64,000 bases of DNA. Origin: Armatimonadota bacterium (lineage in GTDB: Bacteria > Armatimonadota > Fimbriimonadia > Fimbriimonadales > Fimbriimonadaceae). Numbering within the stretch: the stretch's first letter is position 1; each line of letters opens with the position of its first letter. The stretch lies in the NCBI GenBank assembly GCA_017303935.1, contig JAFLBD010000002.1, positions 558,001 to 622,000 of the forward strand, in the 5' to 3' direction. The translations under genes were made by a program, and so were the position numbers. Below the pieces are notes generated by a model. It did no database searches. It saw only the letters and a program-made list of their open reading frames with translations, and was not told the origin of the DNA. Shown here one piece after another: positions 1 through 8,960 of this stretch.

Positions 1-564
1 TCTAAGCTCGTGAGTCAAGGTGTGCGAGTGAGCTATGGGCACACGAACGCGACCTTTGCTGAGTGCCAGTCCGGATTCAAAATCGGTGCTAGGCACACGA
101 CCCATACCTACAATGCGATGCGGCCATTACACCACCGTGAAGCAGGGACGGTCGGCTATGCGCTTGCCAATCCGGAAGTGCGAACTGAGCTCATCTACGA
201 TCGAATCCATGTTTGCAGAGAAGCCGCTGAGGTTCTGATTCAGGCGAAGGGGCCGGAGTCTGTGATCGCGATCAGCGACAGCACACTAGCTTCTGGATTG
301 CCTTCCGGAAGCGAGGTGATGATGTGGGGACATGCTTGCGTGATGGGGGACAAGCAAATTCGTTTGAAGTCGAACGGAGCACTTGCCGGAAGCGCCATTA
401 CACTCAAGGATGCCTTCCAAAATCTTGCTGACGATTTCGGAATAGAATTCGCGGTGCGGGCAACCTGCTATAATCCGAGATTGGCGCTGGGTCTTCCAAC
501 GGAGGAAAATCAAGGGCTTATTCTAAATAGCCAATGGGAGATCATTGACCGAATCGCTTTCTAG
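1..564 (+). CDS. nagA: N-acetylglucosamine-6-phosphate deacetylase, C-terminal part (5' end outside window)
   Basis: The reading frame is open from base 1, so the start lies outside the window; the GTG at 10 is internal. NagA removes the acetyl group from GlcNAc-6-phosphate in the cytoplasm during amino-sugar and cell-wall recycling. Visible family motifs in order are GHTNAT, the metal/substrate segment THTYNAMRPLHHRE, DRIHV, the catalytic-Asp segment ISDSTLASG, the AGSAITL stretch and the terminal NPRLALGL. About half of a usual ~380-residue protein is present. It is followed after 30 bases by the potassium transporter on the same strand, but no functional link between them is obvious. Confidence 0.9.
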   Translation, partial: SKLVSQGVRVSYGHTNATFAECQSGFKIGARHTTHTYNAMRPLHHREAGTVGYALANPEVRTELIYDRIHVCREAAEVLIQAKGPESVIAISDSTLASGLPSGSEVMMWGHACVMGDKQIRLKSNGALAGSAITLKDAFQNLADDFGIEFAVRATCYNPRLALGLPTEENQGLILNSQWEIIDRIAF

Positions 565-593
565 CGTAATCGGGCAGAACTGAATCCGAGAAT

Positions 594-2477
594 ATGGGCG
601 GGTTTTCAAAATTTAAACGATTCGTTTTCGGGCGACCCATCGCCACCAAGCACGCGCACAACGAGCGACTCTCAAAGCGAATTGCCCTTCCGGTGTTTGC
701 GAGCGACGCGCTTTCTTCCTGTGCTTATGCCACCGAAGAAATCATGCGCGTGTTCATGATCATCGGTGCGTCGGCTGGGTTTGGACCGGCATTCCTCCAC
801 AAGACATTCGAGATTTCGATCTGGATTTGTGTGCTCATCGCGATTGTTGCGCTGAGCTATCGGCAGACGATCTACGCGTATCCAGGCGGCGGAGGCTCGT
901 ACACAGTTGCCAAGGAGAATCTGGGTAGCTTCCCGGGCGAAGTCGCTGGTGCCTCACTTCTGATCGACTACATCTTGACGGTGTCGGTATCGGTGTCCGC
1001 TGGTGTTCTTGCGATCGTTTCGATCAATCCAGCGCTATCGCCGTACATCGTCCACATGGGCATCTTTGCGGTTGCAGTGATCACGATTGCGAACCTGCGA
1101 GGAGCGAAGGAATCTGGCGCAATTTTCTCGATTCCAACTTACAGTTTTATCCTGTTGCTCGGAGTTGTCATCGTCTACGGCATCTTCTTCAAGCAACCGG
1201 CGCCGATTCCTCAAGAGGTAATCGAGGCACGTTCAAAAGTGCCGCCAGACTATCAGATGCTTTCATTCGCATATATCTTTATGGTGGCGCGAGCCTTCAG
1301 TAGCGGATGTACTGCGTTGACCGGTATCGAGGCGATCTCCAACGGTACTCAGGCGTTTAAGGAACCTGTAAGCAAGAACGCCTCAACCACGCTTTGGTGG
1401 ATGGCGGCAATCCTGGCATTCCTTTTTATCGGTAGCAGCTTTCTCGCAGAGAAGTTCCACATCGTCCCAATCGAAGATGTCACTGACCCGCGCTTTAAGA
1501 CGGTTATCGCGTCGATTGTTGCGAACGTGTTCCCAACAAATACGCCGTTTGGGATGTTCTATTACAACGCGATGCTGGTGATGACGGCGGGTATTTTGAT
1601 CCTCGCCGCGAACACCGCTTTCGCTGACTTTCCACGGCTTGCCAGCTTGATTTCTCGGGATGGCTACCTGCCTCGCCAGCTCAGTAGCCAAGGCGACCGA
1701 CTGGTATTCCAAAACGGAATCATCATCCTCGCTTTGGTTGCTGGATTCCTGATTTTCATCTTTGGCGGCGATACGCACAAGCTGATCCCACTCTATGCCA
1801 TCGGCGTCTTCATGAGCTTCACGTTGAGCCAATTCGGAATGGCGATCCATGCCAAGAAGCACAAGCAGAAGTTCACGAATGTTCTCTTGAGTGCGACTGG
1901 CGGAACGATCACGCTCGTGATCACCGGCATTATCACTGCGACGAAGTGGCACGATGGAGCGTGGCTGGTACCAATCGCGATCGGCATCGTCCTGTTCATG
2001 TTCACCCAGATCAAGAAGCACTACAAGTACCTGGCGGGCGAATTGGAAATCACGCCTGAAGACGCCGTTCCAAAGGCGCGCACGACCGTGCTGTTGATGA
2101 CGCCAAGGCTGCACAAGGGCATTCTGCAAGCGATTGGTTATGCGCAATCTTTGGCTGACGACGTCCGCGCAGTACACGTGACGCTCGATCCGAAAGGAGT
2201 CAAGCGCGTGAAAGACGATTGGGATCGATTTGGTTCGGAAATTCCGCTGGTGATCTTGGAATCGCCTTATCGCTCGCTGATTGAGCCGATTATTGAGTAC
2301 ATCGATGAGGCCTTGGAAGAAGATCCGACCCAGATCATCACCGTGATCGTGCCGGAAGCTGTCCCGCGCAAGTGGTGGCACCGATTCCTTCACAACAATG
2401 TGGCGATCGCTCTCAAAATCGCGCTCGGGCAACGTAAAAATGTCGTGATTACCAACGTTAGGTACTTCTTGAAATGA
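594..2477 (+). CDS. kimA: KimA-type APC-superfamily potassium importer
   Basis: A 627-residue membrane transporter with about 12 hydrophobic helices (residues ~30-480) and a cytosolic C-terminal domain of the universal-stress-protein-like type. It resembles Bacillus subtilis KimA (YdaO) strongly: FASDALSSCAYATEE at 35-49, YPGGGGSY at 96-103, LLIDYILTVSVS near 122-133, and FSSGCTALTGIEAISN. The Asp and Tyr residues that I recall coordinating K+ in KimA correspond to D38, Y45 and D125. Many databases would call this simply an amino acid permease; the end-to-end resemblance favours K+ uptake. Its stop overlaps the next gene by ATGA, so the two are probably translationally coupled. There is no room upstream (30 bases) for a ydaO-type c-di-AMP riboswitch. 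Confidence 0.85.
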   Translation: MGGFSKFKRFVFGRPIATKHAHNERLSKRIALPVFASDALSSCAYATEEIMRVFMIIGASAGFGPAFLHKTFEISIWICVLIAIVALSYRQTIYAYPGGGGSYTVAKENLGSFPGEVAGASLLIDYILTVSVSVSAGVLAIVSINPALSPYIVHMGIFAVAVITIANLRGAKESGAIFSIPTYSFILLLGVVIVYGIFFKQPAPIPQEVIEARSKVPPDYQMLSFAYIFMVARAFSSGCTALTGIEAISNGTQAFKEPVSKNASTTLWWMAAILAFLFIGSSFLAEKFHIVPIEDVTDPRFKTVIASIVANVFPTNTPFGMFYYNAMLVMTAGILILAANTAFADFPRLASLISRDGYLPRQLSSQGDRLVFQNGIIILALVAGFLIFIFGGDTHKLIPLYAIGVFMSFTLSQFGMAIHAKKHKQKFTNVLLSATGGTITLVITGIITATKWHDGAWLVPIAIGIVLFMFTQIKKHYKYLAGELEITPEDAVPKARTTVLLMTPRLHKGILQAIGYAQSLADDVRAVHVTLDPKGVKRVKDDWDRFGSEIPLVILESPYRSLIEPIIEYIDEALEEDPTQIITVIVPEAVPRKWWHRFLHNNVAIALKIALGQRKNVVITNVRYFLK

Positions 2478-3265
2478 TTGTTGAATCGTACGAAGACGTC
2501 ATTATCCTCTCAGGCTCCATTGAGTCGAACCATTGGGAGACTCTGCAGACCGCGATTTCTCTCACGCTGAAGCGACATCCATCCGGAGTCGTGATCGACG
2601 TGAGCCAGATTTCGCGCATGAACCAGTTCGGCGCGGACACTTTTCGATCCGTCATGGAATACATCCATGACCACGACGCCCGGGTTATCGTCGCCGCTGT
2701 TCCAGAGCACGTCATGACCGTTCTGAAAAGCGTGCCTGACGTGCGCTCGCAGCTGCCGATTGTAAATACCGTCGAGGAAGCAAGAGCCTCGCTGGACTTG
2801 CTCGGATACGAAGAGGAATCTCACGAAAAGAAGGGCAAGGGATCGCCAAAGACTTCGATCATGGTGGTACTCAACGGGACGGCTTGCGATACGTACGTCA
2901 TCGAAACTGCAGCCGAACTCGCGGAGAGTTTGAAGGCTGGAGTGAATGCGATTTACCCTTTGATTGTGCCGAGGGATATGCCGTTGCAGGCGCCGATGCC
3001 GGAGGAAGAAAAAGCAGCTCTGAAAGCGCTGAACTCTGCAGAAGACCTCTTGGATTCGCGAGAAGTGCACCACCAGATGTTCCTTGAACGAGGTCGTGAC
3101 CTCGGTTCGGCGATCGCTTCGGCTCTCGAAGAGCACCCTGGGACTCACGTGTTGATCGGGGTGCCGGAGTGCCGGGACGAAACGGAGAATGCAGGCAAGG
3201 TCGTTAATTCGGTTCTTGCGAAGGTGAAGTCGGCTGTGATCTTTATCCGCGGGCCGGTCAGCTAG
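2474..3265 (+). CDS. STAS domain plus USP-like domain protein, partner of the K+ transporter
   Basis: 263 residues. Residues ~1-105 have the pattern of a STAS (anti-sigma antagonist-like) domain: alternating strands and helices with VVIDVSQISRM followed by FGADTFRSVMEYI. The usual phosphorylatable Ser in a DSSG-type loop is not evident. A charged linker (~112-125, EESHEKKGKG) leads to a C-terminal alpha/beta domain starting TSIMVVLNGT and ending LIGVPE... VIFIRG, which looks like a universal stress protein fold. The start overlaps the stop of the KimA-like gene by 4 bases. I infer a soluble regulator of the transporter; direct proof is absent. Its end overlaps the convergent next gene by 8 bases. 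Confidence 0.65.
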   Translation: MIVESYEDVIILSGSIESNHWETLQTAISLTLKRHPSGVVIDVSQISRMNQFGADTFRSVMEYIHDHDARVIVAAVPEHVMTVLKSVPDVRSQLPIVNTVEEARASLDLLGYEEESHEKKGKGSPKTSIMVVLNGTACDTYVIETAAELAESLKAGVNAIYPLIVPRDMPLQAPMPEEEKAALKALNSAEDLLDSREVHHQMFLERGRDLGSAIASALEEHPGTHVLIGVPECRDETENAGKVVNSVLAKVKSAVIFIRGPVS

Positions 3266-3869
3266 CTGCTCGCCACTGCTTCAACTGTTCAAGAAGCGTA
3301 GCGCCGTGACGCTTATTTTTCAAGATCGACTGGTACTTTCTGGGTTCGATGTAAAGCGTTGATGGCCCGGCTTCGATGCAGATAAACCGGCCCAAGCCGA
3401 TCCAACTATGCGCATTCGACCGGAATCGTAGATCGGTAATAGAAGACTTTTCGATTTTGAATTCTTCATTCTCACCGAAAATGAGCAGGTGATCTTCGTT
3501 GATCACCAAGAATCCGATCTCTTGATGCGGATCCCAGATGCTCCTAAAGTTCGGATGGGCAAAGCCAATGAAGTTCAATTCGCCCTTCGGCGCGCCATGA
3601 ATCCTTCCCCAGCGTTTGCCAAGCTCGTTTTGCATTGAGCTGTTGCCGAAGAGTCCTGTGAAATTGAGAGCGATCACCCCGACGACCGGAAATGCTGCCA
3701 GCCAGAGAATTGGATTCAGAGCCAATGGAGATTCAGGGCGAAACTGGATGAGCCCAATCGCCGCGAATGGTAGACTAAAGACTGCCGGAATGAGATTGCC
3801 AAGTATCTTCTTAGTTCCTGACCAAATCCGCGCCGCCACAAAGTTATAATACTCAGAACACGGCACCAT
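3258..3869 (-). CDS. Hypothetical membrane protein with two N-terminal helices
   Basis: About 203 residues from ATG at 3869. Two hydrophobic segments (NLIPAVFSLPFAAIGLI and PILWLAAFPVVGVIALNF) lie in the first third, followed by a soluble beta-rich region with EIGFLVINEDHLLIFGENEE and SSITDLRF that resembles a PH-like fold; this last point is only an impression. I do not recognise the family. The chosen ATG shares the palindrome CATG (3867-3870) with the divergent AddB-like start, so one of the two starts may really lie further in; an in-frame GTG at 3839 would give a shorter protein starting just before the first helix. It is convergent with the STAS/USP-like gene. Confidence 0.55.
   Translation of the reverse strand: MVPCSEYYNFVAARIWSGTKKILGNLIPAVFSLPFAAIGLIQFRPESPLALNPILWLAAFPVVGVIALNFTGLFGNSSMQNELGKRWGRIHGAPKGELNFIGFAHPNFRSIWDPHQEIGFLVINEDHLLIFGENEEFKIEKSSITDLRFRSNAHSWIGLGRFICIEAGPSTLYIEPRKYQSILKNKRHGATLLEQLKQWRAAS
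3845..3850 (+). promoter_or_regulatory. Candidate -10 box for the AddB-like/helicase operon
   Basis: A perfect TATAAT hexamer lies 17 bases before the ATG at 3868. No convincing TTGACA-like -35 element is seen at the right distance, so this is a sequence match only. Confidence 0.35.
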
Positions 3870-6723
3870 GCCTCGGTCCGCACTCAAGATCTCCTCGATA
3901 TCCCCTGATCCCCAGAGCTTAAAGCGGCTTCTGGATGAACTCCCAGACGAGTTGGGCTATGTCACCGCCTTTGACGACTCATCGCTTGCGGTTGCCCATC
4001 GCCTTGGCGTAGGGGACGAGTCCATTGAACTACTAAGTTTTGGTGACCTTCTCGGGCGAATCTGCATGGATGTTGGGATTCCGACAAGCAATCTGGCTTC
4101 TAGGGGAAGACTTCTCGCAGCCTATGAGGTGGCCTGCCACCGTCTCGAACGCACCCGAGTTTTTAAGAATTGCAAAGATTTCGCGGGGTTTCACGAGTCG
4201 GTCTCGGAGACATTGCGGGAACTGCACCATTGGGGGATCGACGCTGATAAATTGGTTGCTGCAGGAAAGTCGATTCCTGGGGCCGAAGGGCAGAAGCTGT
4301 TAGAGCTGGCCGAGATCGATCAGTCCGTCAGTCAGTTGATGCTAAAGGTCGGAAGCATCCAGCCCTACGAACGCGCTCGGGCTCTGCTTTCAGAAGAGTT
4401 TTTGCGCCCGCTGCACTTCAAGATTCTAGTCGTCCTCACCAATTCCGAAGTCCGTCCGATCTACCACGAATTGCTCAAAAAACTGTCGCTCCATGGCGTT
4501 CGAGTACACGTGGTTCTCGAAAAATCTGACGGTGTGTTTGAGGGTAGCCGGTTGATCGCCAAGAGCTTTGGTACCGAGCCAAAGCGATTCGGTGCGGATT
4601 CTTGGGCCGAAGGTCTGTTCCAATCAGAGAAAAAGGCCGACCCACCGGCAGTTGAAATTTTCGACGCTCCCGATGCTCTTTCAGAGGCAGAGTGGGCTTT
4701 GCGTAAGTGCCAAGAGGCGATTGCAGAAGGAGTTTTGCCGCACCGGATTGCCATACACGCATCGGATCAAGAAACCTATGTGCCTTATCTAAAATCGACC
4801 GCCAGGCGGTTTGATTTGATGCTGGACGCACGGCACATGATGCCGTTGCTGACTATCGGATTTGCGAGCCTCACCATGAAAGTGTTGGAGGCATTGAGTG
4901 CGTACAACCCCAAGTCGCTGATTCAGCTGGCGACCTCAAGCTATTTCCCCACGACCCGAGAAGCCCGGTTACGATTGGCCGACGCGGTTCACGACGCCAT
5001 TCGGAAAGGCGATGAATCTTGGGCCGCGATTGAAAAGTCTGCCGATGAAATGGCCGAGTTGTTGCCTTGGCTATGGCCGCTTTTGCGCTGGCGTGCAAAG
5101 TCAATTTCACAGCCTTATTCGATGCCGGAATGGCACGGAATGCTCGATGACTTTTTCCGGATTGAAGTGATCGAGCGAAACGCGCAGAACGGAGTCAGCA
5201 AAAAGCAATCGCACGATCAGCGCGCTCAGATGGCGATGATGCGATCGCTGGCAGAGTACGCGCCCACCTACGACGCTGAGGCCGAGGAAAAGATCACCTT
5301 CAGCGAATTTGTAGGGATTTGCGCGCGGCTTTGGGATCGTGAAGAAGTGATTTCACCGACCGATCGGCGAGGGATTCGGGTGGTCTCCAAGTCGACAGAA
5401 GTTGGCGAAGCGGACATCGTCATCGTCATGGGCATGCTGGAAGGGGTGATGCCGAAGCGACGTACGGAGGACCCAATTCTCAGCGATGAGGAGCGAGCGG
5501 GCTTGACGAGAGCGTTAGGATTGGAGTTTCCACTGCTAGACTCCGGATTCGAGGCGAGAGCACAGCGTGATGCATTCGTTCGGCTTTGCGCGGCAGCAAA
5601 GCAAAAGCTTATCTTGAGTTATCCCCGCGCAGATGAAGAAAGGCTCAATGTCCCGGCGAGCTACCTCAGCGAGATTCGGGCGCTGGTCGGTGATGCGATC
5701 TCAACTTCTTCCTATACGAGAGCGGAGCTCGTTCCGCAAGCGAGCGAATGCCGAAATTATGCCGACCTGAGGATCGCGGAGGCGCTAGCCCTTCCACGGG
5801 AAGACCATATGGTGGAGAGACTCAAGTCCGAGGCCGCCAGGGAGATCGTGCGCCCAGATTTTGAATCTCGAATCGAGGTTCGAGAGGTAGTGGATGCGAC
5901 GGAGTGCTTGTTCAAATCGAATGCGCGATACCGGCTCGGGATTCATCCCAAGTCGAAAGGGATCAATAGCCTCCTTCGGCGGTTGCCCGCGATGGCACAA
6001 TTGCGATCCCAACCGGACGCGGATACAGCGAGAGCTGCGCTCGAAGCTGCGCTGAGCCAGTCCATCGCCGACCGGAGCACCGAGATCGAAAAATGGGAAG
6101 AATCACTGATCGAGGCGACGGCCATGCGTCAAATCGATCAATGGGTTGAGACTGAATTTGCCGCTCGAGAATTATGGAAACTCGAACCCGCACAGTCAAA
6201 TGTGGGGCTCGACCACCCCGTGTTTAGGCCCTCACTCAAGATCGGAAATACCAAAATTCAGTTCAAAGCCAACGTCGACGGGATTTCTGAACTCGGGCCT
6301 TATCTGGTGATTCATCGGTTTTTTCAACCGAATCCGAGCGCTAGTTTCGAGAAGTCTCCCGGTGTTTGGCTGGAGATTGCAATTCTGTATGCACTTTCCA
6401 AAACCCACAATTCGAGTCAGATTTTCGACCTTGATCTGTCTTCTGGTGGACGCTTGGCGTTGACTTTCATTAAGGCAGATGGTGTTGCCTTAGCCTCAAA
6501 TTCCAGAAGGCACCTGAGCACGAGACAACCGGTCGATACTCGCGGGTTGCTTGATTTCTTGAAAGAAGAACTCGACCGAGCGACGTTTCGGCTGGAGACA
6601 GGAAACATGGTCGCGACTCCAGGAGAGCATTGTGAAAACTGTGCGTTCGGAGAATTGTGCCGAGTTTCGCGCGAACACAACGATTTTGATCTCCAAGCTG
6701 GGGGTGCGACGTGGCCCAGTTGA
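3868..6723 (+). CDS. AddB-like RecB-family protein with Fe-S cysteines and a degenerate nuclease site
   Basis: 951 residues, organised like the inactivated-helicase subunit AddB of the AddAB double-strand-break repair complex. There is no Walker A motif in the N-terminal helicase-like half. The four cysteines that hold the 4Fe-4S pin in AddB are present: C680 (DATECLF) and C922, C925, C931 (HCENCAFGELC). In the PD-(D/E)XK nuclease region the first Asp is kept (VDG, D804), but the usual DYK triad position reads H816-R817-F818 and the QxxxY position reads LEIAILY, so cleavage is unlikely. The next gene overlaps by 13 bases and encodes the helicase partner. Likely role: structural or DNA-recognition subunit of a recombination helicase. 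Confidence 0.75.
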   Translation: MPRSALKISSISPDPQSLKRLLDELPDELGYVTAFDDSSLAVAHRLGVGDESIELLSFGDLLGRICMDVGIPTSNLASRGRLLAAYEVACHRLERTRVFKNCKDFAGFHESVSETLRELHHWGIDADKLVAAGKSIPGAEGQKLLELAEIDQSVSQLMLKVGSIQPYERARALLSEEFLRPLHFKILVVLTNSEVRPIYHELLKKLSLHGVRVHVVLEKSDGVFEGSRLIAKSFGTEPKRFGADSWAEGLFQSEKKADPPAVEIFDAPDALSEAEWALRKCQEAIAEGVLPHRIAIHASDQETYVPYLKSTARRFDLMLDARHMMPLLTIGFASLTMKVLEALSAYNPKSLIQLATSSYFPTTREARLRLADAVHDAIRKGDESWAAIEKSADEMAELLPWLWPLLRWRAKSISQPYSMPEWHGMLDDFFRIEVIERNAQNGVSKKQSHDQRAQMAMMRSLAEYAPTYDAEAEEKITFSEFVGICARLWDREEVISPTDRRGIRVVSKSTEVGEADIVIVMGMLEGVMPKRRTEDPILSDEERAGLTRALGLEFPLLDSGFEARAQRDAFVRLCAAAKQKLILSYPRADEERLNVPASYLSEIRALVGDAISTSSYTRAELVPQASECRNYADLRIAEALALPREDHMVERLKSEAAREIVRPDFESRIEVREVVDATECLFKSNARYRLGIHPKSKGINSLLRRLPAMAQLRSQPDADTARAALEAALSQSIADRSTEIEKWEESLIEATAMRQIDQWVETEFAARELWKLEPAQSNVGLDHPVFRPSLKIGNTKIQFKANVDGISELGPYLVIHRFFQPNPSASFEKSPGVWLEIAILYALSKTHNSSQIFDLDLSSGGRLALTFIKADGVALASNSRRHLSTRQPVDTRGLLDFLKEELDRATFRLETGNMVATPGEHCENCAFGELCRVSREHNDFDLQAGGATWPS

Positions 6724-8960
6724 CCGAAGAACAGCGCGCTGTTGTCGTTAGTCAAGAGCCCAGATTAACCGTTCGTGCTGGCGCGGGTTCTGGCAAAACG
6801 CGGGTATTGGTCGACCGATATTTGCGGTTCGTGATCGAGGACGGGATCGAACCGGAGCAGATTTTGACGGTCACGTTCACTCGAAAGGCTGCCGCAGAGA
6901 TGAAGGAGCGTATCATCCGGTCGCTCAAATCTGCGGGAAGATACGCCCAAGCACAATCGGCTGAAACCGGACCCATCCAAACCTTCGACAGCTTGTGCGA
7001 AAAATTGCTGCGTGAAAACTCGGTGAGTGCGGGCATTGATCCTGGCTTTGAGGTGATGAAGGATAGTGTGCGTAAGCCGCTGATCGAATCGTCACTGAGT
7101 GCGGTGCTGTTGCCACAACAAGCTTCGCGCCCTCAAATCGAGAAATACATCGCCAAACAGGCCGGCAAGCGGGGTTACAACATCGGACCTAGTGTTCATG
7201 CCGCGATCTTGAAGGAAGTGACGTCGCTACTCGACAAACTGCGTACCGGTCTGATTTCTCGGGAAGAACTAGAGAATATTTACCGCACGCCAGAGAGCTT
7301 CTCCTCTTATGCCATTCAGATGCTCCGGTCGATGGAATTCGGCCAGGTCGCCGCGGAATACGAACGATCACTGGAAGACGACACACCAGACGCGAAGCTG
7401 GAGCGGAATTCTGTCGAGCTCACCGTTGGGCTCATGCAGATCGTGCTCGCTGTTTGGAAGCAGATCGAAACTGAAATGGAGCGGTTGCAGCAGTTCGATT
7501 TTCCAGAACTTGAGCGTCGGTGCAGCGATATGTTGCGGCACAACGAGTCGGCTCGCACGCGTGTAAACGCGAAATTTAAAGCGATTCTGGTGGACGAGGC
7601 ACAGGACTTAAATCCGGTGCAATACCGATTGCTGAACGCACTAAAACTCGACTCGCAGATGTTTGTGGGAGATCCGCAACAGAGCATTTATGGGTTCCGA
7701 CAAGCAGACTATCGATTGTTTGAAGAGTACAGTCGTCATAGCTACACCTTGAGTTTGAGTTCAAATTTCCGAACTTCGGAAGGCGTTTTAGGATTCATTG
7801 ATCGACTGTTTGCCGAGCATTGGGGCCAAGAATATGTGCCGATGATGAGTCAAGTGCGCCAACCGGGTGAGATTCAGATTTGGGAATCGCGGAGATTTTC
7901 TTCGGCTGTGGTCGCGGACGGGATTCTGAACCTCATTCAATCCGGTGTGAACGCAGGAAAGGTCACCGTCGTTGTCCGAAAGGACATTCAAGGGCAGATG
8001 ATCGTGAAAGAGCTGCGCAAATTGGGTGTGAACGCACAACTGGCGGGCGGAGGAAAGAAGCTGTTCCAACGCCAGCACGTGCTCGATCTGGCTAACGCAC
8101 TGGAAGCATTGACCAATCCTGATGCGGATTACGCGCTTCTTTGTGTCTTGCGCTCACCGATTGTCGGCATCAGTTTGGATTCGCTCGTGATGCTCGCCGA
8201 CAAGCGTCAACGCGAGGACTCGTATTTGAGATCGGTGATTGAGACCGCGGAACTAGAGGATGAGGACGACCAGGAGAAACTCGATCGATTTCGAGAGTGG
8301 TTCGAGCCGCTTTCGCTATATGCGGATCGGCTGAGCGCTTGGGAGGCACTGTCCGAGATCTTACGCGAGTCGCCTTATCTGGCCCAGGTCGCGAAGCTTC
8401 CAGAGCCGTATCAGCCGATCGCAAATATCAGAAAGGTGTTTGGGTTGGCGGTTGACGATCGAAAGATGGGGCCGATGGAATTCGCCAAGATGGTACGTCG
8501 GCTGCGAAATGTTACTGACGAAGGTGATGCGCCAGCGAATGACATGGATGAAGACACCGTCAACGTCATGACCATTCACAAAGCGAAAGGATTGGAGTTC
8601 GATACGGTTGTCGTGCCCTGCACCTTTGAGGCTGTGAATTCGAGAACGAGTGAAATTCTCGCTGACCAAGACACTGGGATCGTCGCGATGAATCTAGAAG
8701 GCCATAAGCAAAAGCTCTACACGTGGTTGCGGTCACGATACGTCGAAAAAGAGAAGAGTGAGCAGTTGCGGCTGATGTATGTTGCCATGACGCGCGCCAT
8801 CAATCGGCTTTGTCTCTTGGGTTCCGAATCTCCTCAAATCGGAAAAGAGCAAAGTTCGAACTGCATCGCCAAGTCCGTTTATGAATTGGCAAAAAGCCCC
8901 GAGTGGCCCTCGGGGCTGATCCAGATATTAGATTTCAATCCGGCGCAGGAAAACGCTTAG
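6711..8960 (+). CDS. UvrD/AddA-like superfamily 1A DNA helicase
   Basis: 749 residues from a GTG start inside the end of the AddB-like gene. All main SF1A motifs are intact: Walker A AGAGSGKT (23-30), ILVDEAQD near 293-300, VGDPQQSIYGFRQ, SSNFRTSEG, VNVMTIHKAKGLEF and LRLMYVAMTRA. A typical AddA is about 1200 residues and ends in a nuclease domain; this protein stops shortly after motif VI, so it has no nuclease. Coupled with the upstream AddB-like gene it should form an ATP-driven 3'-5' DNA translocase. Its last ~60 bases also contain the terminator hairpin of the convergent efflux operon. Confidence 0.9.
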   Translation: MAQLTEEQRAVVVSQEPRLTVRAGAGSGKTRVLVDRYLRFVIEDGIEPEQILTVTFTRKAAAEMKERIIRSLKSAGRYAQAQSAETGPIQTFDSLCEKLLRENSVSAGIDPGFEVMKDSVRKPLIESSLSAVLLPQQASRPQIEKYIAKQAGKRGYNIGPSVHAAILKEVTSLLDKLRTGLISREELENIYRTPESFSSYAIQMLRSMEFGQVAAEYERSLEDDTPDAKLERNSVELTVGLMQIVLAVWKQIETEMERLQQFDFPELERRCSDMLRHNESARTRVNAKFKAILVDEAQDLNPVQYRLLNALKLDSQMFVGDPQQSIYGFRQADYRLFEEYSRHSYTLSLSSNFRTSEGVLGFIDRLFAEHWGQEYVPMMSQVRQPGEIQIWESRRFSSAVVADGILNLIQSGVNAGKVTVVVRKDIQGQMIVKELRKLGVNAQLAGGGKKLFQRQHVLDLANALEALTNPDADYALLCVLRSPIVGISLDSLVMLADKRQREDSYLRSVIETAELEDEDDQEKLDRFREWFEPLSLYADRLSAWEALSEILRESPYLAQVAKLPEPYQPIANIRKVFGLAVDDRKMGPMEFAKMVRRLRNVTDEGDAPANDMDEDTVNVMTIHKAKGLEFDTVVVPCTFEAVNSRTSEILADQDTGIVAMNLEGHKQKLYTWLRSRYVEKEKSEQLRLMYVAMTRAINRLCLLGSESPQIGKEQSSNCIAKSVYELAKSPEWPSGLIQILDFNPAQENA
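8890..8917 (-). terminator. Rho-independent terminator of the efflux operon, inside the helicase coding end
   Basis: A perfect 9-bp stem (8895-8903 with 8909-8917, arms AGCCCCGAG and CTCGGGGCT, 5-base loop) is followed on the minus strand by TTTTT (8891-8895). It lies 40 bases past the stop of the minus-strand HlyD gene and within the final codons of the plus-strand helicase. The T-run is on the minus side only, so it serves the efflux operon. Confidence 0.8.

Noticed and set aside
564-594. c-di-AMP (ydaO) riboswitch before the KimA-like gene
   Set aside because: The gap is just 30 bases, too short for the riboswitch.
1383-2432. 349-codon minus-strand frame inside the KimA-like gene
   Set aside because: Basic, low-complexity translation with no family features, opposite a well conserved transporter; shadow frame.
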